This document shows, in pieces, positions 14,649 through 26,189 of a DNA stretch of 64,000 nucleotides. The stretch covers positions 620,001 to 684,000 of the forward strand of contig CAUWAG010000007.1 in NCBI GenBank assembly GCA_963556695.1, in the 5' to 3' direction. The position numbers and the translations under genes are program-made. Under the pieces are notes generated by a model that saw nothing but the letters and a program-made list of their open reading frames with translations, was not told the origin of the DNA and ran no database searches. This DNA is from Anthostomella pinea. Taxonomy: Eukaryota > Ascomycota > Sordariomycetes > Xylariales > Xylariaceae. Every line of letters begins with the position of its first letter. Positions within the stretch are counted from its first letter, which is position 1.

Positions 14649-15952
14649 CCATGACCTTACGGCCCAGGTAAGGCGATGGTTAAGCTATAAATAAGATCCC
14701 TTGAAACGATCTCAAGTGGAGAATACAAAGTGATGATTCAGGATTCCGGGCGCGGGAGGACTGCAGGTGTGTGTGCCTGGGATCTTACAAGACCCATGCT
14801 CATCTGCAGGGGATTCTATGGAGGATCTTTGTGTAGCGTGCAATACTAATAAGGTTGTGATGGATCACGACCCTTCTACGAGGATCATGACCCCTGAGCC
14901 TGGCAGGCCAGTCATCTTAAGGCCCGGGGGCCGCGGCTGTCAGCTGAATGTGGTTGGTTGGTTCAATCTTGGTTGGTTGCAGTATTGAAGGTCTATTCAA
15001 GCCTCCGTCAGGACAACGAGGACTAAGACTGACTATTCGCCGCGGCTGAAGTGGAACCGAATGGCTGTGTCTACGCGTTTGTCCTTCGTACCTACAATCG
15101 CTCTCACTCATTCACCTCACCCTGAGTCCCTGACACCCACCACGTGCACCCGCACCGGCCCTAGTGTGACCTTCCCTACAAGGCTATATGTACCAGCTCT
15201 ATCAGAAAGGTACCTGCCGGTGTTTCATCGGGTAGTCTCAAAAGATAGAGGTGCATGGAGCTTCCCGACGGATCTCGCCGGTAATTCCTCGCCGAGCGTA
15301 CCTGGTTTCGAAACGAATCGTGAGCACATTCAATAACAACGTGTCTACCCACATCGTTGACGGCGTCAGCTACAATTTGTATATGTAGCAAACGCTACTT
15401 GTGGCGCCCCCTATCCCTTCCGGAGCTTAGCCTTGACTCAGCCTTTCAAGTATTGCGTGTGTCGCCCGATGCCGCCGTTGGTATGTCTGGCTGAGCATTC
15501 AACTTCTGCCTTGGCCAGACAATATACCTACCTTACCTTAAGGTAAGCGAAGCTCCTTCACCCCCATATTCGCAGCCCGGAGAGGCAATGCTGCCTAAAT
15601 TGCAGGTTCCTGTCGAGATGCTCATGTCCGCAGGGCTCGTTGCTGACTTCTTCCATCTTATCTTCTTCCATGTGTTGAATCCTCCTTCAGCTTGAATGCG
15701 CCACTTTGATATCGAGCTGATAGGCTGGGGTACTAATCGAACCTCTACACGGCAGGACACGGTGATTTTGGCCTGCATTGCCTGCAGGTGGTCCTGTCGC
15801 CGATATACTACGCGACCGTTGGTAGGGTTGCATTGCCTTGTACCACTCTATCTGACTCCTCCCCAAGCTTTCATGCACACGTTTTTCATGCAGGAACCCT
15901 GCACAACCGTAAGCAGCCTTACTTCGTACATGCCGTCTGGAAATAGCTGGTC

Positions 15953-15976
15953 AGCAGCCTTAGCAGCCTTAGCAGC
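15953..15976. repeat. 9-bp tandem repeat
   Basis: Two full units of AGCAGCCTT followed by a partial unit AGCAGC. A small simple repeat in the gene-poor region. Confidence 0.6.
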
Positions 15977-16729
15977 TATAATTTGTGCTTAGCTGAGGAC
16001 GCCGACTCCGTATCCAAGCCTTCTGGTCTCGCGCCGTGACCCACAGAGCCTCCTTGTCTTTCACCTGCAGCAGATCCAAAGGCCTACTTTGCGGAAAGAT
16101 ATCCATCCGTACGCGGCTGAGGGTAACTGGTGCTTCCTCTGGGGGGGCTAAGGCCCCAGAACCAGTCCTGGCTTGGACTCAGGAGTCTTTTGCTGGTACC
16201 AGGCAGGCAAAGCCCTATCATGTAAGCAAGAGGCTTAGTTCTAACTACACAAGGTCTAAGAAGAGAGTCCCTATCTACCAGGGTCGGAGCCGCCCATATG
16301 CAGCCACACGCTGACCTCGTCTAGACTGACTGTTCACCATGTCAAATCACAGCTCGATGTAATTTGCCTCCCCAGAGCCACCCAGCAGGTACACACTCAG
16401 TCACATGGTCGAGCTCGCGTGGCTTCGCCCGAACCGCTAGGCGAGACGCAAAGGATCATGTCTCATGCGACGTCCAGCTGCCTCTTCCAGTCCCAGTTTC
16501 CTCTTCCAGCTACAGCCTCGCATTTGGGTCCGTTCTGGCCAACACCGATCTCCGCGCCTCCATGACTCGGCCTCGCCTTCAAGCCCGTAAGCTTCCTTCA
16601 GCTACAGTTGGACCGTAAGCATCTCACCACTTCGATATCCGGGATGACTATCAGCTCGAAAGGGTCTTCACGGCTACCGGAATGGGCTCGCGAGCGACTC
16701 AGTCGGCCCTTGCTGCTGAGGGACTGTTG

Positions 16730-16737
16730 TATATAAG
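16730..16737 (+). promoter_or_regulatory. TATA box of the GMC oxidoreductase gene
   Basis: TATATAAG lies about 215 bp upstream of the ATG at 16950, followed by a C/T-rich stretch typical of fungal transcription starts. This fits a regulated, strongly expressed secreted enzyme. Inferred from position. Confidence 0.5.
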
Positions 16738-16949
16738 GGCCGCCGTCGACTCGGTGCCTTTGGATTGTAGCTTCAGCACCCATCCACCCTCACTCAGCTC
16801 TCCTCTTCGATCAGCACGAGCAAGAGTAGTATTCCTACTCCCTCGCTTCTCTCATTGGATTCGTCCGTCTTGCTAGCGCTTCATTCATTCTAACGCTACA
16901 AGTCTTATACTTACTTTCACTCCCTTTTTGGTCGAGACAACTTGACAAG

Positions 16950-19228
16950 ATGAAGTCTTTCTCTTACCTTGCGCTTATCAGCGCCTTGGCCCCCTTCACA
17001 GAAGCTGGGTAAGTCAAGACATGAACAACTCGTCCAGAAGAATAGTCTAACCATCATCACAGTGCTGGAGCTAACGGCATCGATGTGCTCATCCCTCGTG
17101 TCCCTCAGCAGAACACCTTCCCACTCACTGGACCTTCTCTCCCTGTCACCCCTCCCTCCCCGAACAAGACCTACGAGTACATCGTGGTCGGTGGCGGCGC
17201 CGGTGGCTCCCCTCTGGCGGCCGATCTTGCTCTTGCTGGCCACAGTGTCCTGCTCATCGATGCTGGTGGTGACTACGGTCACCTCCGCGAGGTCGAGACT
17301 CCGGCGCTGGGTAACCCTGCTTCGGAGAGAAACGAAGTCAGCTGGGGTTTCTTCACCCACCACTACGCAAACGAGACCCAGGCCCTCAGGGACAGAAAAC
17401 TCACGTGGATGACCCCTGATGGCAACTACTACAGTGGTCAAAATGTGCCTGAAGGCTCCACCATGCTCGGTAACTTCTACCCTCGGTACGGCGGTCTGGG
17501 TGGTTGCTCCGAGCACAACGCCTTGGTCGGTGTCCTGCCCACTGAGAATGACTGGGACTACATCGCAAACATCACTGGCGATGTGAAGTTCCAGGCCGAG
17601 AACATGAGGGAATACTGGAAGCAGATCGAGAAAGTCATGTACCCGCTCCCGAACAACGACACCAGCGCCCACGGTACCGACGGATGGCTCGGCGTGTCCA
17701 TCAATCCTCAGGGCATAGCTGCTCAGGACTTGAAGATCTTGTCGGTCATGATTGGTGCCATGGAGGCCCTTGGCTACTCGACCGAGTCTCTCTCCAACGC
17801 CATCGCAGATGCCACCGATGTATTCTCTCAAGAGGTTGGCGATACCGCCGAGATGGTACGTGTACCTGTTTGTCCCCTTGAAATATCCTTCTCAACGCTA
17901 ACGAACCCCACCAGCTTCTGCCCCTGAATGTGACCCAAGGCATCGTCGATGCCCTTGGGGACATCTTGGAATGGGACGTCAACCGTGACACCCCGGACCG
18001 TGACACCAAGCAGGTCGTTGCCCGTCTCCCCATGACCATGACCACCGGCGACTACAGGCGTGCGTCCCCGCGTGACCTGGTCTACGACGTCGCTACCGCC
18101 ACCAACCCCGACGGATCCAAGAAGTACAAGCTCGACGTTGCCCTGCACAGCCTTGCCACCAAGGTCAACTTCGACACCACTGGCGACAAGCCCAAGGCCA
18201 TCAGTGTTGACTACCTCTTCGGCGAGTCCTTGTACCGCGCCGACCCCCGATCCAGCCTCACTGAGGACACCGGTATCCCCGGTACCGTCTCGGCTACTCG
18301 TGAGATCATCGTCTCCGGCGGTACCTTCAACACTCCCCAGATTCTGAAGCTTTCCGGTGTCGGTCCCAAGGAGGAGCTCGAAAAGTGGGATATCCCCGTC
18401 GTCCTCGACCTCCCCGGTGTCGGCACCAACATGCAAGACCGCCTCGAGGTTGGTGTCCATGCCGACGCCACAAGCAACTTCACCAGAATCCTCAACTGCA
18501 CCTACCTCGGCACTGAGGATGACCCTTGCTGGTCGCAGTACTTCAGCGAGGACAACCACGACTCCGAGAAGGGCACCTACGCCTCCAACGGCGTGCCTAT
18601 GGGTATCTTCACCACATCGTCTGTCGCGCAGGGTGGTGAGCACGACCTCTGGCTCGGTGGTTTCTCCGCCCTGTTCCCCGGTTTCTTCCCCGGTTACTCG
18701 ACCGTCGCCGCTACCCCCGACGCCAAGAACCACTGGTCGTGGCTGATCCTCAAGGCGCACACGACCAACAACGCCGGCACGGTCCAGCTGGCCAGCACCA
18801 ACCCGCGTGACACGCCCCGGATCGACTTCCACAACCTGTACGAGGGCCAGACGACGGAGGCCGCCGACGCCGACGCCATGGCGCTTGTCGAGGGCATGAA
18901 GCTGGCCATGAGCTTCTACGACCACATCACCCCGCTCGACGGCGAGTTCGAGCGCATCTGGCCGCCGCAGGACGTCCAGACGGACGAGGAACTGAAGCAG
19001 TGGATTATTGACGAGGCTTGGGGCCACCACGCCTCGTGCTCGGCCGCCATCGGCGCCGATGATAACCCGATGGCGGTGCTCGACGGCCAGTTCCGCGTCC
19101 GCGGCATCGACGGGCTCCGCGTCGTCGACGCCTCGGCCTTCCCCAAGATTGTGGGCACCTTCCCCGTTGTTGGTGTTATGTTGCTCGCCGCGAAGGCTAG
19201 GGACGACATCCTTGCAGACATCAAATAG
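16950..19228 (+). CDS. Secreted GMC-family FAD oxidoreductase
   Basis: A glucose-methanol-choline family flavoenzyme, likely extracellular, that oxidises an alcohol or sugar. Three exons, 16950-17008, 17063-17855 and 17915-19228, give 721 residues, longer than the usual 580-650. Exon 1 encodes a signal peptide (MKSFSYLALISALAPFTEAG). The FAD-binding Rossmann motif VVGGGAGGSPLAADLALAG is near residue 45, and the GMC signature region GGLGGCSEHNA follows. The conserved C-terminal WGHHASC motif places the catalytic His near residues 655-656. The position that usually carries the second catalytic His or Asn reads KIVGTFPVVGV here, without an obvious His/Asn. Several N-glycosylation sequons are present (NKT, NET, NIT, NFT). 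Exon coding uses mostly G/C third positions. Family is firm; substrate unknown. The AT-rich block starts about 1.1 kb downstream. Confidence 0.92.
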
Positions 19229-20369
19229 ATGACGACGACAACACCAGCATTGAGAGAAGGCAGGAAGGGAAGGGGAGGGACGCTTCAACAGACAGTACCC
19301 GCTTGAAACTGTTGCATGATTCTTACGACATACTCTATAGAGATGGGCTAGACACTCTTTGGACTCTATTCTACTGTACATTCTTATTTTCGGTTTGCGT
19401 TTCACTTCGGGGAACATTTTGGCACCCAACATTTACACTGGCAGTTTCTATTTGCATTTCACAAAAGGGGCACGCACAAATAACTATCATTCCAATGTTT
19501 CTAAGTTAGATATCTTATTTACATTGGTCTCAAATTTATCACTACGATCTCGCAGCGAACGTGCACCTAACATATGTCTAGCCTACTAACCACCTTCGAG
19601 ATACATTTCTTCGCGCACTCTCCCCGGCTGTAGTATAGAGACAGCAACAGCTACCCGCCCGGAGCAACACAATCACCACCCAACCACCCACACCCGGGCC
19701 CAGGAGCAGCTAGGTTTAGCCAAGTAAACCACCACATCAGCTAAACGACACAGTCAACACATTCCCACGTCGCCAAAGGCAACTGCTACACTGGCATACG
19801 ATGCCTGTTCAACACTGCGATCGTCCACGCTTTCCAGCAGGACATCAACACTCTCAATCTGCGCGAGATTCCCGTGCGAAAATTTGTCTTCATTTTAGGG
19901 CCAGCGTTGAAGTTAAGGGAGAAGATAAATAGAGTTGAACCATGAGCCACCAAAAATATCTTTGATTTGCTTCTCATTATAAGCGACCGATTAACACTCG
20001 CAAGAAGCCACCCTGACCCGGTTCCCTGATACCAAGCCCCCTTTTGAGGCAATATTCAGCCGGCAGATTGCCTCCGCCGCTTCTTCCAGCGAGACTCCAT
20101 CTTCCCCCCTTCCATGATCTACAGTACACAGCATCGATCTACTACCCGCAGGATAACAGACTTGCACTCGTCCTGGCTACTCGCGATGTCCGTTGTCGTG
20201 CTTACCTAGCGAGGTTCTTAGTCAGCGCGGCCGCAGGGTCGGCGCTCCCTCCGCGTCGGTGATTTTCAAGACACGTGAAATATGCGCTTCCGCCCAATCA
20301 GCTTTGCCCTCGAGGGCTTGATTTAATGCCCTGACGAGGAAAAAGTCTACAACGGACGGATAAGTGTTT
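19229..20369. other. Intergenic region downstream of the GMC gene
   Basis: No gene that I can support. It includes the 3' flank of the oxidoreductase and a C/A-rich stretch (about 19640-19760). Composition is normal until about 20370, where it drops abruptly into the AT-rich block. Confidence 0.5.
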
Positions 20370-20766
20370 CGATTTGTTTTTATTTTTTAAGCTTTTCGAC
20401 CGAAAGGAAAAGCCAAACCTATATATTTTAAAAACAATAAAAAACATAGATTTTATACTATACGCGAAGTTTATTATAATGAAACGTTAGAAATTATTTT
20501 AATTTATTAAATTTTTAACTACGAATAACGGTTATAAGTTTAAGCCGATACGTTGTACGTCGAATAATATACGCGTAAAGTTTCGCTTATAAAGTTAAAT
20601 CAATACGTAATACTAAGAGGTAGTAGTAGAAAAGACCTACTATAACAACTAAATAAATTAAATAAGGGCTGATAAGGCCGTATGATATTATAAGCATATA
20701 CTATTTTAACCCTTTTAATTTAAAATGTTTAACCCGTACTTCTATATTAATATATACTTGCATATA

Positions 20767-22626
20767 ACGTAGCTGACAAGCGAGTTGACATTACAAGCGA
20801 GTTGGCACTCGTCATGAACTTTCCAACCAATACGATTCAAACCATCATATCTCCACCAACAACAATGGCACCGCGTTATAACGAATCAGACTTGCAGCTA
20901 GCTGTTCAAGCTAAACGACGTGACCCTCATATTCCTATATTTCAGCTTGCGAAACTCTTCAACGTCCCTCGTTCCACTTTGAGCAATAGAGTCAAAGGAA
21001 TGCCATCACGACACGACAGCATGCCCAATACTTTGAAACTTATGGTTTCCGAAGAGAATGCCATTTGTTCCTTCATTCTCGACCTGGATGCGCGAGCATT
21101 TCCGCCCCGGTACAGTTATGTTGAAGATATGGCAAATCAATTGTTGGCGGCGCGTGGGGCTGGACGCGTTGGAAAAAACTGGACGCGGAACTTCATTAAA
21201 CGTACACCAGGCCTCCGGACGCGTTTTCATCGGAGGATAGACTACCAGAGGGTCTTGAACGAGGATCCAGACGCGTATCGCGCGTGGTTTTGCCAAGTTG
21301 CAGCGGCAGTCGCGAAACATGGTATCCAAGACGCGGATATTTACAACTTCGACGAGACTGGGTTTATGATGGGCATTATTGGGTCCGGCATGGTCGTTAC
21401 AAGCGCCAAAAGACGTGGCAGGCCTAGACAAGCTCAGCAAGGCAACAGGGAATGGTCTACAGCAATCTCTGCTGTTAATGCTGATGGTTGGGTGGTCCCG
21501 CCGTTCATCATTCTACAGGGCAAAACCCACTTCGCGTCATGGTATCGCGACACGATATTACCACGCGATTGGAAGGTGGCCGTGTCCGACAACGGGTGGA
21601 CCACGAATGAGATTGGTTTGAAATGGATTCAGCATTTCAACAAGTATACCAGACCGCGTATGACTGCCGGTAAACGCCTCCTCATCCTAGATGGTCACGA
21701 AAGCCACCATTCCCAGGTCTTTGAAGATTATTGTCAGAACAATGGCATTATCACCCTTTGTATGCCTGCCCATTCGTCACACAGGCTCCAGCCTCTAGAT
21801 GTCGGCTGTTTTAGCCCGCTCAAACGAGCTTACGGTCGCATGATTGAGGATCTCATCCGGCGTCATATAACCCATGTTTCGAAGGAGGACTTCATTGCAG
21901 CGTTTTGTGAAGTACACAACGCTGCTATGACGCCAGGAAACATTCGAGCAGGTTTCAGTGCCACTGGGCTTGTTCCTTTTGACCCAGAAAGTGTTATTTC
22001 AAAGCTGGATGCTGTCGCTGTCATACGAACACCGTCGCCAGACCCCAATCTGCCACCCACTACTTGGACTTTGAAGACGCCTACCACCATTAACGAAGCG
22101 GTAAACCAATCGGTTTATATCCGAAACCGAGTCAGAAACCACCAGGGAAGCTCACCTACATCAATAGTTGATGCGTTGAGCTCGTTTTCGAAGGCTACAT
22201 ACGGTCTTATGCATAAGGTCGCTTTGGTTGATTCCCGGGTCTGCAAACTAGAAGAGGCCAATCACCTACTAAGTAAACACCAAAGAACGAAAAACAAACG
22301 TCTAGTAAAAGGAGGAGTACTTTCTGTTGAAGATACAATAGATCTTCAGGCTGCAAAGGATGGTACTGAGCTGGCAAAACAGGAAATGGGTGAAGGTAGT
22401 CGTCGTCCGAGGCGGGCGGCAGCGCGTGGGCGACGGTGTGGTATTTGCGGCAATACTGGCCATAATGCGCGAACTTGTACAATAGAGATAGAAACCTCTG
22501 AGGAAGAGGAATCCGATTGATTGAATTGAACTGAATGCGTTGTGGTGAAGTTATTTGACATGGCAGTTGGAGAGTTCATGACGAGTGCCAACTCGCTTGT
22601 AATGTCAACTCGCTTGTCAGCTACGT
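20767..22626 (+). mobile_element. Intact Fot/pogo-like (Tc1-mariner superfamily) DNA transposon
   Basis: An 1860-bp element with terminal inverted repeats identical over 54 bp (20767-20820 and 22573-22626), extending with one mismatch to about 61 bp. It is flanked by TA on both sides (20765-20766 and 22627-22628), the target duplication of this superfamily. Each end carries AAGCGAGTTG twice, starting 11 and 28 bp from the tip (left: 20778 and 20795), 17 bp apart. One uninterrupted transposase gene fills the interior. The perfect ends and intact frame suggest recent arrival, although the element sits in a RIP-like block. Confidence 0.93.
20814..22520 (+). CDS. Fot/pogo-type transposase with C-terminal CCHC knuckle
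   Basis: Cuts and rejoins the element's ends. 568 residues without introns if started at the ATG at 20814, which lies inside the left inverted repeat; MAPRYNE at 20865 is an alternative start. Order of domains: an N-terminal psq-type helix-turn-helix (NESDLQLAVQAKRR ... FNVPRSTLSNRVKG), a CENP-B-type DNA-binding domain (WTRNFIKRTPGLRTRFHRRI), then the DDE domain. The acidic triad is visible at NFDETGF, LILDGHESH and RLQPLDVGC, with 35 residues between the second and third Asp, the DD35D spacing of the Fot/pogo group. The C-terminus has CGICGNTGHNARTC, a C-x2-C-x4-H-x4-C zinc knuckle, followed by an acidic tail. All catalytic residues are present, so it may be active. Confidence 0.93.
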   Translation: MNFPTNTIQTIISPPTTMAPRYNESDLQLAVQAKRRDPHIPIFQLAKLFNVPRSTLSNRVKGMPSRHDSMPNTLKLMVSEENAICSFILDLDARAFPPRYSYVEDMANQLLAARGAGRVGKNWTRNFIKRTPGLRTRFHRRIDYQRVLNEDPDAYRAWFCQVAAAVAKHGIQDADIYNFDETGFMMGIIGSGMVVTSAKRRGRPRQAQQGNREWSTAISAVNADGWVVPPFIILQGKTHFASWYRDTILPRDWKVAVSDNGWTTNEIGLKWIQHFNKYTRPRMTAGKRLLILDGHESHHSQVFEDYCQNNGIITLCMPAHSSHRLQPLDVGCFSPLKRAYGRMIEDLIRRHITHVSKEDFIAAFCEVHNAAMTPGNIRAGFSATGLVPFDPESVISKLDAVAVIRTPSPDPNLPPTTWTLKTPTTINEAVNQSVYIRNRVRNHQGSSPTSIVDALSSFSKATYGLMHKVALVDSRVCKLEEANHLLSKHQRTKNKRLVKGGVLSVEDTIDLQAAKDGTELAKQEMGEGSRRPRRAAARGRRCGICGNTGHNARTCTIEIETSEEEESD

Positions 22627-23124
22627 TACACGCTTTATATAGTAGCATTTCTTTTCAAGTTTTAATTTAATTATTAGCAGTTATGATATATATAATACTA
22701 GATTTGACGATTAATACGTCTTTTAAAAATGTTACTCGTTGTAAACATTTCCAATCGATCTTATTAATGTATTATTTTAACAGCTTATATTCGGCAAATA
22801 ATATGTACTTGAATAAATGAAACTCGGTAAGCATTTATTTATAATAAAAGCTAATTTATTTATCTTACGTTTTTTATTTTATATTTCCTAGCAAGTATAT
22901 TCGGTTAAGTATTACTTTACGGCATATTTTAACACTATACACTCGATAGTTTTAAACGAAGTAAAAAAATTAACGCGTTCTACGTCGGACATTATATACT
23001 AGGAGTATTTTAATTATACCATACTATATATTAAAAATACAACTTTAATTAAGATACTTTCGCGTTTTAATACTACTTAAATTAAACCTTTGAAACTTTA
23101 ATAATAAAATATTATAACTAATAC

Positions 23125-23328
23125 TGTTGGAACAGGCTTGAACGATCAATCATAATACTCGAGTATGGTGTCAAGGTCATGATGTTGCTGATGGTTGGAT
23201 TGAGAGGAATCTAGCTGGACTCGAAGGTCTGGCCAAGTGCCCTCTCAATCCACTATCTTATCTTATCTAATCATACATGTGGGTCCTGGTATAGATGGTT
23301 TGCAGTATGGAATTGCATGGATCCAACA
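23125..23328 (+). mobile_element. Solo LTR, family 1, copy A
   Basis: A 204-bp island of normal composition in AT-rich sequence. It begins TGTTGGAACAGG and ends GGATCCAACA, with inverted termini TGTTGGA/TCCAACA. A 5-bp duplication AATAC flanks it (23120-23124 and 23329-23333). These are the marks of a solo LTR left by recombination of an LTR retrotransposon; the termini resemble Ty1/copia LTRs. Confidence 0.88.
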
Positions 23329-25468
23329 AATACGTTTTTTAAGCGCTTTAAACCCATTCATATCAATTATACGTATTTATTATTATGATAACGTTACCTT
23401 TCTAATAACGTAATTTAATCGTACTTTTTACTTTATTTCGCTTTATATTCGCATATTGAATTTAATTAAACGGTTATTCATATAATATTTTATTTACTTA
23501 CAATAATTAACACGATAGGTAAAGATATAAGATTAAAAATATTAAAAGTACTGTACAATTGATAGGCCTTTTATATTAGTTTTCGTTATTGTCTTTTCTA
23601 AGATATTAAACGGTATAACGCTAAAAAATTGTTAGGTTTTAATAAATATCATTCTTTTAATATAAAACAATTAAAAATTTTATATAAACGTCATTTTTAA
23701 TAAGAATACCGGAGCTATTACAAACTTTAAACGTTAAAAGTAAGCTTAACGCTGTTAAAAAGCCAGCTTTTGAATTAATAAATAAGATAAAGTTAATAAG
23801 TTAAATTAATCATTAAATACAAAACAAAAACACTAATTAATAAGCTTTTTAAATAAAGATCATATAAGGATTAATAAAGCTTGATTAAAAATTCGATAAT
23901 ATTAAAAATAATATTACTAATATTAAGATAATACTTATAAAGAAATTAAAATAATCAACCTTTCGTTGAATTTTGATTTCATAAACTGCCGCTTTACTTC
24001 TATAATTTACCTTTTCAAACATGGTTAATAAACCTTTATAAAATTATTTTGAGCTTAAAATAAACTTATTTATTTCTCTATTATCAAATAAACTGGATTT
24101 ATTTTAATATGAAATTTACAAAGTACGGTACTTCTTATCTTATATAGTTTTGTAAGTCGACTCGTTTAATAAAATAAAAATTTGAATAATTCTTAACTTT
24201 ACCGTTTACGTAAATATACCTTACCTAGCGCTTATTTTAATAACCGTTACTTATATTTTTCGATATATTAGTTTAAAAAGAATTAAACCCTCACTTATTA
24301 AGCGGCCTTCTAATACATATTTTATTTTAGTTAAACTTTTTTACTTCAGTTTTAAGCTCTTTTTAATATGCCTTTTACCACTCAAAATTATCATATAAGA
24401 GCTTATATTTTTTAACTATTCTATAAAACCTTTTATTTATGTATTAAATTAACGTACCGTATATAATTGAATACCGCATTTAAGAATTAACGGTTTATGA
24501 TAAAAATATTAAACGCTTAAAATCAAAAAGCACAATATCGGTTAATTTGACCCCGACCATAAAAACATTAAAAATATAAACATATTCGCTTTAAGTAATA
24601 CAAGTATGTTTTTAACGTTTATATATTTATTAAACGCATTAACACCTTTGTTAAATAAAATAAATATAGAAATATCGCGTATAAATACGTCTTTTTCTTT
24701 TCAAGAATATTACCAAAAAAGCCTACTATTATATAATAAAACAAAGAATTTACATTTTAAAAGCTCTCCAGTATGCGTGAAGCTAGCTTTAATTACGTTT
24801 TTAATAACCTTAGAAAACGCTTTACTTTTTAAGTAATTATCGGTAAAAAAAACATTTTCATTTTCATTTTCATAAATGTTGCTTATAATACACTAACTTT
24901 TAATTTGTTTACTTATTTAATAAAAACTTTAATATATTGAAGTTCTAAAAATTTGAAATAAAAATAATCTTAATTAATTAAAAGTTTTAACTCAAATATT
25001 TCTTCATATAAAGCTAAATATCAAATAATTCCTTTATAGTTTGATTTTTATTAATATTCTTGAGTTATATGTGAAGGCAGTTAATTAAAATAAGCTTATT
25101 TATAAAATAGCTATCTTTGATTCATATTTTTCAGCTGTCGGTTAAAAATATAAGTCTTAAAAATATGAAAACGATAAAAAGATAAGAAGCGATTTGTATA
25201 AACCTTGATTTTATGACAATTTTAAATATAATGAAAACCCCGTTTTAATTAAAGGTTAAAGAAATAAAAAAGTTTTTACGATTACAATAAGTAACGTAAT
25301 AAAAGCAACCGTTCCAATAGCTTTAACAAATATAAATATTAAAATAATTAAAATATAAAGAGAAATACAATAAAAGAAAGAAATAAAGACTAAACTTATT
25401 TTATAAACAACGCTTTTAATTTTTTTACAGTATTAAACTTTATTCAACCTTTTTTATTGTTTAATAAT

Positions 25469-25732
25469 TGGGGGATACAAGGTGCCGTACAAGTGTGTTA
25501 TCAGCTGTTCAGGCAGCTTTATCTTACCAGAATAGGTGGTCACAGGATGAAAGGGGTGAAGGCACCAGAAGTGGTGGCTTTCAGAGTGACATACAAGGCT
25601 CGATTGGTTGCCAGATCAATAGATGGGCGAATCTTTATGCTTTGATGTGTATTTAGTACTAGATTTGGGCCTCAGATCCGATAGACAATTACGCAAGCAA
25701 TTCACCCGAATATTGGACCTTGAACTGTGACA
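25469..25732. mobile_element. Solo LTR, family 2
   Basis: A 264-bp island of normal composition with TG...CA ends (TGGGGGATAC ... AACTGTGACA), flanked by the 5-bp duplication ATAAT at 25464-25468 and 25733-25737. The ends fit an LTR but the inverted terminal match is short (TG/CA only), so orientation is undecided. It is unrelated in sequence to family 1. Confidence 0.7.
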
Positions 25733-26189
25733 ATAATAATATAATCCGATGAAAAATATTATACGAGCTTTTTAAAATTAATGAAACGTTATAACTTTTC
25801 AAAAGCCTTTTAATAAACGTATATATAGCTTTTATTATAAATAAATAAATTTTTATATTAATTAATTTCTATACTTTAAAAATACCTTCATGTTTAAATA
25901 CGGAAATTTTAACCTTTTTTAAAAATTAATTAAACTTTGAACCTTTTAATAAAACTTGGTCTTAGAAAAAAAATTCCGGAACCCTTAACATATTTTTCGT
26001 ATGAAAAGCTCCTTTTTAAATATTTATAAATAAAGTTTTATTATTGAACTATACGTATTTCTGAATAATAATTCGTACTTTTTTAAGTAATGAAAGTATT
26101 AAAATTAATTTTAATCTTAATGTAAATGAATATATAATCAACCGTTTTGTCTTTGGTTTTTTCTACTTTATTAAAAAAATTAAAGAAAT

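Larger units (their letters stand above)
10533..16949. other. Gene-poor region of 6.4 kb without RIP-like composition
   Basis: Every frame is broken by stops and I recognise no protein, tRNA or rRNA. Composition is balanced, unlike the AT-rich blocks further on. Contents I can point to are a 33-bp tandem repeat (13377-13470), a 13-bp inverted repeat pair (14097-14200), a 12-bp tandem repeat (14613-14648), a 9-bp tandem repeat (15953-15976), a palindromic TTACCTTAAGGTAA near 15535-15548, and the promoter of the GMC oxidoreductase at the right end. Old, mildly decayed mobile elements or non-coding transcripts cannot be excluded. Confidence 0.5.

Noticed and set aside
17828..19432. A 534-codon open frame antisense to the GMC oxidoreductase
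   Set aside because: It mirrors the GC-biased codons of the real gene, matches no family and overlaps an intron and the gene's 3' end. It is a shadow.
24606..24836. A 76-codon open frame in AT-rich block 1
   Set aside because: Phe/Leu/Asn/Lys-rich translation typical of random AT-rich sequence; no start context or similarity.
25559..25640. A copia reverse-transcriptase-like YKARLVAR motif
   Set aside because: It stands alone inside a 264-bp island that is bounded as an LTR; no other polymerase motif is near.
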